20,831 bases of DNA from Tyzzerella sp. UBA1042 (GTDB lineage Bacteria; Bacillota; Clostridia; Lachnospirales; Anaerotignaceae). Under the pieces are notes generated by a model. That model ran no database searches, was not told where the DNA came from, and saw only the letters and a list, made by a program, of their open reading frames with translations. Positions 1-7,424 of this stretch are shown in pieces. Position 1 is the stretch's first letter. Every line of letters begins with the position of its first letter. The stretch covers positions 43,395 to 64,225 of the forward strand of contig DCDZ01000062.1 of the NCBI GenBank assembly GCA_002316675.1, written 5' to 3'. The position numbers and the translations under genes are program-made.

Positions 1-34
1 AAAAGGCAGTATTTCCATGGAAATACTGCCTTTT
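1..34. terminator. Perfect 34-bp palindrome, bidirectional terminator
   Basis: The first 34 bases are a perfect inverted repeat: AAAAGGCAGTATTTC, a CATG centre, then the complementary arm ending in TTTT. An A-tract before and a T-tract after a GC-containing stem fits an intrinsic terminator working in either direction. It would end the minus-strand rdgB/phosphoesterase transcript (the last gene stops at 163) and any plus-strand gene left of the window. The 128 bases between it and 163 hold nothing else I can name. Confidence 0.8.
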
Positions 35-162
35 GTATAAAGCGGCTTACTATCAGTCGAAAAAAACCCCATTTTTCAAGGAATTCCCGTATATTCCAGC
101 GGTCGTTTTCTATGCCCCTGCATGGCAAAAAGCTACGGGCATCCACAAAAAAGATACCCAGC

Positions 163-681
163 TTATAGACCATTGCTTCTTAGCCGAATCTCTCCCCGGC
201 TTGTATATTCCATGATTGCCCCTTGTATCCGCCCGTTTTCCACAGTAATGATTCCAAAGGTAGGCATAAAGCCATCTCTAGGCAAGGTAATACTCCCCGG
301 ATTGAACAAATAAATGCGGCCCGTTCCATCATTCACAGGCACATGGGTATGACCAAAGAGTACCCCATCGGCCCCCTGCTCTTCTGCCCAATAAGCTATG
401 GTTTGCAGAGTATACTGCACACGTTCCTTATGTCCATGGGTCAGCAAAAACCGCTTCCCCCCGGCATTTACCAGCTTATGAGAGGGGGTTTCTCTTCCGT
501 AGTCATTGTTTCCCTTCACATAATGAAAAGGAAGCCGGGGAAACATGGCTTGTAATGCCATGGCATCCTCATCATAGTCCCCCAAATGAAATACCATGTC
601 GATGCGTCCCGTCAGCCTTTCCAATACAGTCATGGCAGTGCTAATTCTGCCATGGCTATCACTTAAAACCAATACTTTCAT
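163..681 (-). CDS. YfcE/MJ0936-family metallophosphoesterase
   Basis: This 172-residue protein is the length of the small single-domain calcineurin-like phosphodiesterases (YfcE, B. subtilis YsnB). All metal-binding blocks are visible in order: LSDSHGR (D8, H10), HLGDYDED (D35), GNND (N59), THGHKERV (H82) and FGHTHVP (H111, H113). Family members are cytosolic Mn-dependent phosphodiesterases with poorly defined natural substrates, so the reaction is inferred from the family only. The ATG at 681 overlaps the stop of rdgB by 4 bp, which implies translational coupling. The rdgB-yfcE order is common in Bacillota. Confidence 0.93.
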   Translation of the reverse strand: MKVLVLSDSHGRISTAMTVLERLTGRIDMVFHLGDYDEDAMALQAMFPRLPFHYVKGNNDYGRETPSHKLVNAGGKRFLLTHGHKERVQYTLQTIAYWAEEQGADGVLFGHTHVPVNDGTGRIYLFNPGSITLPRDGFMPTFGIITVENGRIQGAIMEYTSRGEIRLRSNGL

Positions 682-1277
682 TTTTTCAATTCCTCTTTCA
701 GCAGTTTCTTCATTTTACCCAAGGCTTTGCCCCTATGGCTAATGGAATTTTTTTCCTCCGGAGAAAGCTCCGCCATATATTTTCCCTTTTCGGGAACAAA
801 AAAAATGGGGTCATAGCCGAAGCCGTTCTCTCCTTTGGCCTCCCAGCCAATGATTCCTTCCACAGTATCATAGCTCACCAATCTTCTTCCATCGGGAAAT
901 GCCGCCGCAATACAGCTGACAAACCTTGCCGTTCTTTCTTTTTCCGAGGCATTTGCCAGCTTTTCAAAAATCGCCTGAAATCTTTCGGGATACGGTGTAT
1001 TCTCTCCCATAAATCTTGCGGAATAAATACCGGGGGCCTTATCCATATAGTCTATTTCCAAGCCTGAATCGTCAGATAAGGTGATTTTATGGCTGATCTC
1101 CATAATTTGTACGGCCTTTTTCATGGCATTTTCCTCAAAGGTTGTGCCATCCTCAACCACGTCGAATGTAATACCTGCCTCCTCCATGGATACAACCCGA
1201 ACCTCCATGTCGGCCAAAATATCATTGATCTCTTTGATTTTCCCTTTGTTTTTTGTAGCAAAAATAATTGTTTCCAT
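678..1277 (-). CDS. rdgB: RdgB/HAM1 non-canonical purine NTP pyrophosphatase
   Basis: This 199-residue cytosolic enzyme removes deaminated purine nucleotides: ITP, dITP and XTP are hydrolysed to the monophosphate and PPi. The family signatures are present: FATKNKGKIKEI at the N-terminus (substrate loop), LSDDSGLEID with the catalytic/metal acidic pair near D69-D70, GYDPIFFVP, and SHRGKAL near the C-terminus. The length matches the usual 190-205. The ATG at 1277 has GGAGAATGGC just upstream. The gene is first in a two-gene minus-strand operon with the phosphoesterase. A -10 TATAAT lies about 70 bp upstream of the start. Confidence 0.96.
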   Translation of the reverse strand: METIIFATKNKGKIKEINDILADMEVRVVSMEEAGITFDVVEDGTTFEENAMKKAVQIMEISHKITLSDDSGLEIDYMDKAPGIYSARFMGENTPYPERFQAIFEKLANASEKERTARFVSCIAAAFPDGRRLVSYDTVEGIIGWEAKGENGFGYDPIFFVPEKGKYMAELSPEEKNSISHRGKALGKMKKLLKEELKK

Positions 1278-1346
1278 GCCATTCTCCTATCCTAATGCAG
1301 CTGCAAGCCCGCCTATTTCAAAATCATTTTTTTGCCTTTATGCTCT

Positions 1347-1375
1347 ATTATATCCCTTCCTGCTGTTTTTGAACA
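1347..1375 (-). promoter_or_regulatory. Putative rdgB promoter
   Basis: Reading the minus strand, a perfect -10 TATAAT (1352 to 1347) lies 17 bp downstream of a poor -35, TGTTCA (1375 to 1370). Transcription would start near 1340, giving a leader of about 60 nt before rdgB. The -10 is convincing and the -35 is weak. Confidence 0.45.
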
Positions 1376-1396
1376 GAGTCTTTTCTTTGATTGCAC

Positions 1397-1417
1397 TACG
1401 CTCCTTCGGGAAGCGTA
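1397..1417. other. UUCG-capped hairpin upstream of the CmpB-like gene
   Basis: TACGCTCC, a TTCG tetraloop, then GGAAGCGTA form an 8-bp stem with one bulged A. A CC-UUCG-GG cap is among the most stable RNA tetraloops. It lies in the divergent region between rdgB and the plus-strand membrane protein, about 75 bp before that gene's start, and no T-tract follows directly. Its role is unknown. Confidence 0.5.
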
Positions 1418-1492
1418 AAAATTACCAACAAAAAAACAAATAATTTGCTAAAAACAAATCATACTACTTTTATGCTTGAAAGGAGGATTACA

Positions 1493-1927
1493 GTGGATCG
1501 TTTTGTGCAGAGAGCAATGATTTTTTTCATTGGTGCGTTTGGTTATTATGGTATTGAAGTTCTTTTCCGCGGGTATTCCCACTGGACTATGTTTCTTACA
1601 GGAGGCATTGCTTTTCTATGCCTGTTTGCCCTTTTTAACTCCCGTTGTCCCCTGCCCTATTGGGTCCTCTGTCTCATGGGGGCGGCTATGATTACGTCCA
1701 TAGAATTTGCTGTAGGCATTGTTGTCAACCGATGGCTGAACTGGAGTGTATGGGATTATTCCGCTCTGCCTTATAACCTCTCGGGGCAGGTTTGTCTGCT
1801 GTTTAGCGGCATTTGGTTTGTTCTTTGCATCCCCATCGGCGTCTTTTCCCGGCTTCTGAAAAATAAGGTGCTACAGCGGGCTATACTGTTTTTTTTACCA
1901 AAAAACAAAGAGCTCGTGAATAAATAG
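1493..1927 (+). CDS. Small integral membrane protein, putative ABC-transporter type IV (CmpB-like) family
   Basis: From the GTG at 1493 the protein is 144 residues. AGGAGG at 1481-1486, with a 6-nt spacer, fixes this start over an upstream TTG at 1391 or the ATG at 1472. About four hydrophobic segments fill the chain. The conserved block EFAVGIVVNRWLN-WSVWDYS-LPYN-SGQVCLLFS is the hallmark I associate with the 'putative ABC-transporter type IV' family. Despite the name, members usually have no partner ATPase, and none is seen here. Transport function is therefore unproven. The gene is monocistronic and ends just before a shared terminator with the convergent amidase. Confidence 0.85.
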   Translation: MDRFVQRAMIFFIGAFGYYGIEVLFRGYSHWTMFLTGGIAFLCLFALFNSRCPLPYWVLCLMGAAMITSIEFAVGIVVNRWLNWSVWDYSALPYNLSGQVCLLFSGIWFVLCIPIGVFSRLLKNKVLQRAILFFLPKNKELVNK

Positions 1928-1941
1928 ATGCATATTTTCAT

Positions 1942-1983
1942 AGGAAAAGGCATTGCAAGGAAACCCTTGCAATGCCTTTTCCT
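1942..1983. terminator. Perfect 19-bp stem, bidirectional terminator
   Basis: Bases 1942-1960 and 1965-1983 are perfectly complementary over 19 bp, closed by an AAAC loop. The arms begin AGGAAAAGG and end CCTTTTCCT. The stem sits between two convergent genes: 15 bp after the membrane protein stop and 2 bp after the amidase stop. It most likely terminates both transcripts. Confidence 0.85.
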
Positions 1984-1985
1984 AT

Positions 1986-4025
1986 TTAGCGAAGACGGTG
2001 CTTGTCCATCATTTCTATAATGGCATCCCCAATGGCCTCTGCGGCAATCTCTTGATTTTCAGCGGAGGAAATTTTAATGGCATCCCCGGGATTTGAAAGA
2101 AAACAGATTTCAACTAAAATAGTAGGCACTGTAGTGGAATTCAAAATCAACAAGTCTGTCCTTTGCTTCACCCCGCGGTTTGTGGTATTCATGGCCTGTA
2201 CTAAGCTGCTTTGCATAATTTCCGCGGCCTTCAAACTGGTGAGCTTACTATTATTATCGTTGCTATGTACCTGATACAGGGTTTCCGTTCCGTTTGCCGT
2301 AGTGGCAGTTCCTGCGGAATTCATATGGATAGAAACCATTAAATCCGCAATTTGATTTGCGGTTTTAGCCCTTACGCTATTTTCCGGCCTTACATCACTG
2401 TCTCTGGTCATATACACCTTAACATCGGAATTCTCCAAATATTTCTGCACCTTCAATGCCATTGTTAATGTAAGATTTTTCTCCATCAGCCCGTTTGCAC
2501 TGGCTCCCGGGTCATTTCCTCCATGGCCTGCATCCAAAAGCAGAACCTTATCGTAAACCTCCTTGGGATTCTTCACATGAATTTCATAGCCCTTCTTCGT
2601 TTCCTCTATAACATATTCGCTATAACGGTTTTGCGTAAATCGAATGACGGTTTTGCTGCCCTTTGTGGACACCGAAATACTATCTATCACATCATTTCCA
2701 ATTTTCAAAGTACCGTATCCATAGGCACTTTCATAGTCCCCCGGAAGGGTCAATTCATAATAACCCTCGGTATGACGGTCATTTTTTTGAATATCCTCCA
2801 CATCCATACTTTCCACGCTGTCCAAAATCAAAACATTGGAATCAATGTCATAAGATAGATTTTCAAGGGTGGATTTCTTTACCTCCAGTGTAAAATCTCC
2901 GTCCTCTTCCTCCCAGTTGAATTCCGTCAGCTGGCCTACCTCCAAAACAATGCGGAATGTGTTTGTATCATACATACCGGTTCTTGCCGCGGTAATATAA
3001 GACAGCCCATTTGTGCTTAACACATTGGCTGCCTTTGACTCCACATTAGGGAAATCAATGACAATCCTATGGGGATTCGATAGAGTGGATATTTTGGCCC
3101 CCAGCCCGCCGTCGGCACCAACCACCAGCTTGTCCACACCATTTCGGTTCGTCAGGGAAATATCCTCCACAACCACCTGATCAAAGGTAACATAAATCTT
3201 TTTCTTGTCCGCACTCTGGGTCACGGTATAGCTCTTTTCCCCCGCCAGATCGAGAACGACCCGTGTCACAGGCACGCCATTGGCATCATGCTGGGCGGAG
3301 CGGATGGACGTCACAATATTGCTGTTTGTATTTGTTATTTTTTCAGAAAGACCGTTGGTGGCATTTTGAATATCAATGACCACCCTTGTATCATCCAAAT
3401 ATACCTCATCATAGCTGTAGATTGCATCGTTGGCCTCAATGGTAAACACCTGTGAGGCTGTCTTACTTGCGGGTACCGATGCCTGAAAAACCTTTACGGC
3501 CTGGGTTGTGGGCTTCGTCGGCTCAGTAGGCGTTGTTGGCGTTCTGCCCTCCCCGATGTATACGGTTCTGTTGGGGTCATCCCAGGTTACATTCAAGTCT
3601 AAGGCCTTTGCCAGCGCCCGCACAGGCAGCATAGTTCTATCGTTGATAATCATGGCTGGCACATCCAAAGCAATTTCCTGCCCATTTTTTATCACCGTTT
3701 TGCTGCCCAATGTAAATGCCACGGTATAGTTCTCATTGATGATAAAGGCTTGATTGGTTTCATCGTTCCACAAAACGTCACAGCCTAATTCCTGGGCAAT
3801 CAAACGCATCGGCAGCATGGTTCTGCCCTCAATCACCACCGGGGGCATATCCTTGGGTGCCAGTTCCTCTCCGTCAATTTTTATTTTAATCTCTGACGCA
3901 CTATAGGCATGGGTTTTTCCATTATAAGTTAAATTCATATTTACGGTTTTCGCAAATGCCGTACTTGTCATCATGGCCGCAATGGCCAATGCCGAAAAAA
4001 TCAGACGCTTGAATCCCTTTTTCAT
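1986..4025 (-). CDS. Secreted N-acetylmuramoyl-L-alanine amidase with copper-amine-oxidase-like stalk and AMIN domains
   Basis: This 679-residue exported cell-wall hydrolase cuts the bond between MurNAc and L-Ala. A signal peptide spans residues 1-25 (KKGFKR, hydrophobic core, AFA cleavage site). Next comes a copper-amine-oxidase N-terminal-like stalk at about 46-158, with paired 'GRTMLPMR' and 'DRTMLPVR' motifs. A Thr/Pro linker follows (161-175). Two AMIN-like beta domains (about 177-281 and 285-382) and a third related beta-rich stretch (385-485) come next, then Amidase_3 (493-679). Zn ligands are H501 (DAGHGG), E515 (EKNLT) and H567 (SIHMN); the catalytic Glu is E639 (LVEICFLS). The start is supported by TTAGGAGGTAGCT before the ATG. 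The gene is monocistronic with its own promoter. Confidence 0.95.
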   Translation of the reverse strand: MKKGFKRLIFSALAIAAMMTSTAFAKTVNMNLTYNGKTHAYSASEIKIKIDGEELAPKDMPPVVIEGRTMLPMRLIAQELGCDVLWNDETNQAFIINENYTVAFTLGSKTVIKNGQEIALDVPAMIINDRTMLPVRALAKALDLNVTWDDPNRTVYIGEGRTPTTPTEPTKPTTQAVKVFQASVPASKTASQVFTIEANDAIYSYDEVYLDDTRVVIDIQNATNGLSEKITNTNSNIVTSIRSAQHDANGVPVTRVVLDLAGEKSYTVTQSADKKKIYVTFDQVVVEDISLTNRNGVDKLVVGADGGLGAKISTLSNPHRIVIDFPNVESKAANVLSTNGLSYITAARTGMYDTNTFRIVLEVGQLTEFNWEEEDGDFTLEVKKSTLENLSYDIDSNVLILDSVESMDVEDIQKNDRHTEGYYELTLPGDYESAYGYGTLKIGNDVIDSISVSTKGSKTVIRFTQNRYSEYVIEETKKGYEIHVKNPKEVYDKVLLLDAGHGGNDPGASANGLMEKNLTLTMALKVQKYLENSDVKVYMTRDSDVRPENSVRAKTANQIADLMVSIHMNSAGTATTANGTETLYQVHSNDNNSKLTSLKAAEIMQSSLVQAMNTTNRGVKQRTDLLILNSTTVPTILVEICFLSNPGDAIKISSAENQEIAAEAIGDAIIEMMDKHRLR

Positions 4026-4088
4026 AGCTACCTCCTAAGGTGTTCTGTATTTAAAAGGCCGAGGCCTCATTTTTAAACAATCATATTC

Positions 4089-4116
4089 AGTATATCAAAT
4101 TTTGTCGCAATGAAAA
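4089..4116 (-). promoter_or_regulatory. Promoter of the amidase gene
   Basis: On the minus strand TATACT (4094 to 4089) is preceded by TGA, an extended -10 (TGnTATACT). A weak -35 TTTTCA (4116 to 4111) lies 16 bp upstream. The predicted start near 4082 gives a leader of about 57 nt that ends in AGGAGGTAGCT. Confidence 0.6.
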
Positions 4117-4237
4117 GGGAATTGTCTGAATTGAAATATAAATTTAATAAATAGCCTTCGTGTCTCTCCTCTGCCCCACAAGCATATTCCAATAGATTTT
4201 AACAAAATTCTTAAAAATGCCCCTCCTCCTTACAATC

Positions 4238-4246
4238 TGCTATAAT
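4238..4246 (+). promoter_or_regulatory. Extended -10 promoter for the 4284 gene
   Basis: TGCTATAAT is a full consensus extended -10 element. No -35 is recognisable at 16-18 bp, as is typical for extended -10 promoters. Transcription would start near 4253, which argues against translation from the ATG at 4260 because its leader would be only about 7 nt. Confidence 0.6.
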
Positions 4247-4283
4247 CATCAGAGGAAGAATGTGTAAAAATTCATATCGGAAG

Positions 4284-4988
4284 ATGAATAAATTGAACTC
4301 ATTGAAAACAGCTTTTGCAGTCATTGCTTATGTTGCCGCCCTTGTATGTGCATTGGTCCTCCCACAGCAAAAAAAGTTCTATGTTGATGAAAACAAGGCC
4401 TCTCTCATGGGTGCTGTAAAAGACTATATTGAGGAGGACACCGGAATCACTCCAGAATTTGTTTCTTCTGCCACTGTAGGAAAACAAATTGTCATCATAT
4501 TTCAGGATCGGACCCAAGAAAACCTTCTGGGGGCTGTTCTCTTTCAAAAAGGGTTGAACGGCCGCTACCGTCCGGTGAATATGGAATACGGCATGGATTC
4601 CCTTGTAGGGAGCATTTCCACCCGCAGCCTGCCGTCAGACCCAAAATCCCGCACTGTATTTTATGCTGCAAGCCTGCCCAAAGAAATATGCTCTATGGAA
4701 ATTTTGAACCATTCCCTATGGAATCTCCAAGGAAAATTTATTCCCAAATGCATCACCCCGGTTGAAATAAAGGATCCCCCTTTTGTTTCTGTCTACAAAA
4801 AATCCGGCTTTCGTGATTTCCGTTTGTTGGATGGGGAGGGAAATACCGTGTCCCATGCCCTTTCTCCCAATGAGAACCCGGACTATACTCATACGGCAAC
4901 CACCCTGATTTTGGATTTGTCCCTCCTGTTGATCATTCTTTTTTCACCTAATTTTACTCATGGCCTATTTTATGCCGAAAGGCTTTAG
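4284..4988 (+). CDS. Unrecognised membrane-anchored protein
   Basis: I do not recognise this family. From the ATG at 4284 it has 234 residues. A hydrophobic N-terminal helix (about 8-28, TAFAVIAYVAALVCALVLP) comes first. A roughly 170-residue mixed extracytoplasmic-looking region follows, and a second hydrophobic helix sits at the C-terminus (ILDLSLLLIILF) before a short tail FYAERL. The helix-loop-helix plan suggests a membrane protein with one large outside domain. The start is uncertain: ATG 4260 sits too close to the predicted transcription start, ATG 4284 has GGAAG abutting it, and TTG 4293 has that GGAAG at good spacing. The gene is monocistronic with an extended -10 promoter and a terminator shared with RNase J. 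Confidence 0.75.
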   Translation: MNKLNSLKTAFAVIAYVAALVCALVLPQQKKFYVDENKASLMGAVKDYIEEDTGITPEFVSSATVGKQIVIIFQDRTQENLLGAVLFQKGLNGRYRPVNMEYGMDSLVGSISTRSLPSDPKSRTVFYAASLPKEICSMEILNHSLWNLQGKFIPKCITPVEIKDPPFVSVYKKSGFRDFRLLDGEGNTVSHALSPNENPDYTHTATTLILDLSLLLIILFSPNFTHGLFYAERL

Positions 4989-5036
4989 GAAAGAAAATAA
5001 GTAGAAACCCAATAGTACATTTTCACTACGCCAACA

Positions 5037-5083
5037 AAAAACCCCCGAAAAGCGTTGATAGTTCAGCACCTTCGGGGGTTTTT
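5037..5083. terminator. Bidirectional terminator between the membrane protein and rnj
   Basis: AAAAACCCCCGAA (5037-5049) pairs with TTCGGGGGTTTTT (5071-5083), a 13-bp stem with a GC core and A/T flanks. The 21-nt loop can itself fold a small GTTGA/TCAGC stem. It lies 1 bp beyond the RNase J stop and about 50 bp beyond the convergent gene, so it serves both. Confidence 0.88.
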
Positions 5084-5084
5084 A

Positions 5085-6767
5085 TTAAGCGTCCATAATG
5101 ATGGGTAAAATCATGGGGCTTCTTTTCGTTTTTTGCCAGAGGAAATTTTTCAGTGTATCTTTAATGATACCCTTGATATAATTCCAGCTAGTAATTTTCT
5201 TTTCTTCACATTCCATCAGTGCTTCCAGCACCACTTTTTTGGCTTCATCCATCAAGTCTTCCGCCACGCGGACATAAACAAATCCTCTGGAAATAATATC
5301 CGGCCCTGCAATAATCGTGCCGCTTTCCCGATCCATGGTAACCACCACCACCATGAGACCATCCTGAGATAAATGCCTTCTGTCACGCAACACAATATTG
5401 CCAACATCGCCCACGCCAAGGCCGTCTACCATCACATGACCGGCGGGCACTGTTCCGTTTACCTTCGCTTCGTTTCTTGTAACCTCCAATACCTCGCCCA
5501 GCTTCATAATGAAAACATCGTTTTTATCATGTCCCATGGAGATTGCCAAATCCTTATGGCTGGAAAGGTGCATAAATTCGCCATGAACAGGCATGAAAAA
5601 TTTAGGCTTTGTCAACGCAAGCATGAGCTTCAGCTCTTCCTGCCTTGCATGGCCGGAAACATGAATTTCCTCCATATCGCCATAAATGACGTTTGCACCT
5701 TTTTTCAAAAGCTCGTTCACAACACGAATAACGTTCTTCTCGTTGCCGGGAATGGCGGAGGCACTGATAATAATTTTGTCCTCCGGCTTCACACTTACCT
5801 GCTTATGCTCGTTCATTGCAATACGGGAGAGAGCAGACATGGTTTCACCCTGACTGCCGGTGGTGATGATCACAAGCTGTTCATCACGATAATTTTTAAT
5901 TTCGCCAATATCAATCAGCGTGCGGGGAGGTATGGTCAAATATTCCAGTTCGGAAGCGGTTTTCACCGCATTGACCATGCTCCTGCCGATAATGGCAACC
6001 TTCCGGCCATATAAATGGGCTGCATTGACCGCCTGCTGAATCCGGTGGATGTTGGATGAAAACGTGGCCACCATAATACGGTTTTTGGGGGTATCCTCAA
6101 AAATTTTCTCAAAAACCTTACCTACGCTCTTTTCAGACATGGTAAAGCCCTTTCTTTCCGCATTGGTGCTATCGCTCATTAAAAGCAGCACGCCTTCTTT
6201 TCCCAGCTCGCCAAAACGCTGTAAATCAATGACCTCACCGTCAATGGGTGTATAATCCACCTTAAAATCCCCTGTATGCACAACGGTTCCAATGGGGGTA
6301 TGAATGGCCAAGGCCACAGCATCGGCAATGGAGTGGTTGGTGTGAATAAATTCCACGTTAAATTGGCCTAAATTCACCCGCTCTTTGGGTACAACCGTAT
6401 GCAAAACGGTTTTATCCAGCATTTTGTGTTCTCTTAATTTGTTCTCTAACAGGCCTAACGTTAAAAGTGTCCCGAATACGGGCACATTGATCTGCTTGAG
6501 AATATAGGGCAATGCACCGATATGATCCTCATGTCCATGGGTCAATACAATACCCCTTACTTTGTCTATGTTTTTGATCAGATATGTGACATCGGGGATA
6601 ACTAAGTCAATACCCAGCATATCATCCTCTGGGAATGCCAAGCCGCAGTCAATGACCATAATGTCGTTTCCGTACTCCAAAATAGTCATATTCTTCCCGA
6701 TTTCCTCCAACCCGCCCAGGGCCGCAATTTTCAGCTTTGCCTTAGGCTTTGGTTTCCTTCCTGCCAA
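5085..6767 (-). CDS. rnj: Ribonuclease J
   Basis: This 560-residue metallo-beta-lactamase/beta-CASP ribonuclease, a 5'-3' exo- and endonuclease, is central to mRNA turnover and rRNA maturation in Bacillota. The Zn motif LTHGHEDHIG gives H77, H79, D81 and H82. Further blocks are HTNHSIADA, HTGDFK, SDSTNAERKG, the beta-CASP region (TGSQGE, HVSGHARQEELK) and the MPVHGE motif. The C-terminal RNase J domain follows (GPDIISRGFVYVR). The start is the TTG at 6767: AGGAGG lies 8 nt upstream and the protein then begins AGRKPKPKAKLKIAALGGLEEIGKN, as family members do. The frame stays open for 93 more codons upstream, but those residues look non-protein-like. Confidence 0.95.
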   Translation of the reverse strand: MAGRKPKPKAKLKIAALGGLEEIGKNMTILEYGNDIMVIDCGLAFPEDDMLGIDLVIPDVTYLIKNIDKVRGIVLTHGHEDHIGALPYILKQINVPVFGTLLTLGLLENKLREHKMLDKTVLHTVVPKERVNLGQFNVEFIHTNHSIADAVALAIHTPIGTVVHTGDFKVDYTPIDGEVIDLQRFGELGKEGVLLLMSDSTNAERKGFTMSEKSVGKVFEKIFEDTPKNRIMVATFSSNIHRIQQAVNAAHLYGRKVAIIGRSMVNAVKTASELEYLTIPPRTLIDIGEIKNYRDEQLVIITTGSQGETMSALSRIAMNEHKQVSVKPEDKIIISASAIPGNEKNVIRVVNELLKKGANVIYGDMEEIHVSGHARQEELKLMLALTKPKFFMPVHGEFMHLSSHKDLAISMGHDKNDVFIMKLGEVLEVTRNEAKVNGTVPAGHVMVDGLGVGDVGNIVLRDRRHLSQDGLMVVVVTMDRESGTIIAGPDIISRGFVYVRVAEDLMDEAKKVVLEALMECEEKKITSWNYIKGIIKDTLKNFLWQKTKRSPMILPIIMDA

Positions 6768-6858
6768 AAAACACACCTCCTTTTTTCTATTCTTTTCCGT
6801 TTTTCTTATTTCTTCATTATGCCGCAAAAAAGCGCAGTTTAAACCGCAAAAACAAAAT

Positions 6859-6895
6859 CCCGAAAAAATAAAATCACTTTTATCTGTATTTCGGG
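6859..6895 (-). terminator. Terminator-like hairpin in the rnj leader
   Basis: On the minus strand CCCGAAA (6895 to 6889) pairs with TTTCGGG (6865 to 6859). Inside it ATAAAA and TTTTAT form a second stem around a GTGA loop. The hairpin is followed by ATTTTGTTTTTG, an imperfect U-tract. It lies about 90 bp before the RNase J start, so if it terminates it would attenuate rnj. Confidence 0.45.
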
Positions 6896-7007
6896 TATAC
6901 ATAAAAAGGGCAGGATATCCGCCTTTTGAAAACATCTCTCGTCCCATGCTTTCTTTCCGGCGTTTCTGCCAAATCCTATGTAATTTGCTTTTTTCTTTCT
7001 CCGCACA

Positions 7008-7035
7008 AAATGAACCGGCAAAATGCCGTTCATTT
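7008..7035 (-). other. Strong hairpin in the rnj leader
   Basis: AAATGAACCGGCA (7008-7020) pairs with TGCCGTTCATTT (7024-7035): 12 bp with one bulged base and a 3-nt loop. On the minus strand the stem runs into TTTTGTG, a short, interrupted U-tract. It could be a weak terminator or a stabilising or regulatory structure. Confidence 0.5.
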
Positions 7036-7087
7036 ATCGTAAACACAGCAAAAAACGCTGGGTTTTAGATCAAATTGAACCAAAATG

Positions 7088-7145
7088 GATGGGTTTTGCT
7101 AGAAAAACAGCCGGCGCATCAAACACAGCCTGTTTTCCGCCCATC
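7088..7145. other. Nested stems in the rnj leader
   Basis: GATGGG (7088-7093) pairs with CCCATC (7140-7145). Inside it AAAACAG (7104-7110) pairs with CTGTTTT (7130-7136) across a 19-nt loop. On the minus strand the inner stem ends in CTGTTTTTC, so it could be a weak terminator. Chance cannot be excluded. Confidence 0.3.
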
Positions 7146-7321
7146 ACTTCGATTTTTAATGCAAAATACTAGCAGTATAAAGCCTGCCTTTTGGCATCAA
7201 ATCACACAAAATATCCCTTGCGAAAACAAGAGTTTTAAAATTTCTATGAAAAAACAGAACCTCTATCCGGTTACTCTATCCATAGTAAGCAGATCGCTCC
7301 GTTTTATTTTCTACCCAAAGA

Positions 7322-7350
7322 AGTATAGCACAGCAAAGCAGCTTTCACAA
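7322..7350 (-). promoter_or_regulatory. Predicted promoter upstream of rnj
   Basis: On the minus strand -35 TTGTGA (7350 to 7345) is followed by a 17-bp spacer and -10 TATACT (7327 to 7322) with an upstream TGC, an extended -10. This is one of the best sigma-A-like promoters in the window. The next coding sequence downstream is RNase J, about 550 nt away. Confidence 0.65.
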
Positions 7351-7424
7351 GTGTGCCTCGGGCATTCCGCCAATCCACAGGGAAAGCATTGCTATTTTGC
7401 CCAAGGAAAGATCGTCCCAAAACA

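Larger units (their letters stand above)
6768..7315 (-). other. Long non-coding leader region upstream of rnj
   Basis: The 657 bases between rnj and the DUF1292 gene hold no supported gene. The best minus-strand promoter (7322-7350) would make a leader of about 548 nt. It contains a strong hairpin at 7008-7035, a terminator-like hairpin at 6859-6895, nested stems at 7088-7145 and a small CTTG/CAAG stem near 7215-7230. A poorer secondary promoter candidate lies inside it (TATACT at 7179 to 7174, TTGATG 15 bp upstream). No riboswitch, T-box, 6S, RNase P or tmRNA signature was recognised. Confidence 0.5.

Noticed and set aside
5373..6014. Plus-strand open frame of 213 codons
   Set aside because: Lies entirely antisense to the conserved RNase J gene, has no ribosome site and encodes no recognisable domain.
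6839..7033. 64-codon minus-strand frame in the rnj leader
   Set aside because: No ribosome site at its ATG, and it spans two stable hairpins; the translation has no recognisable features.
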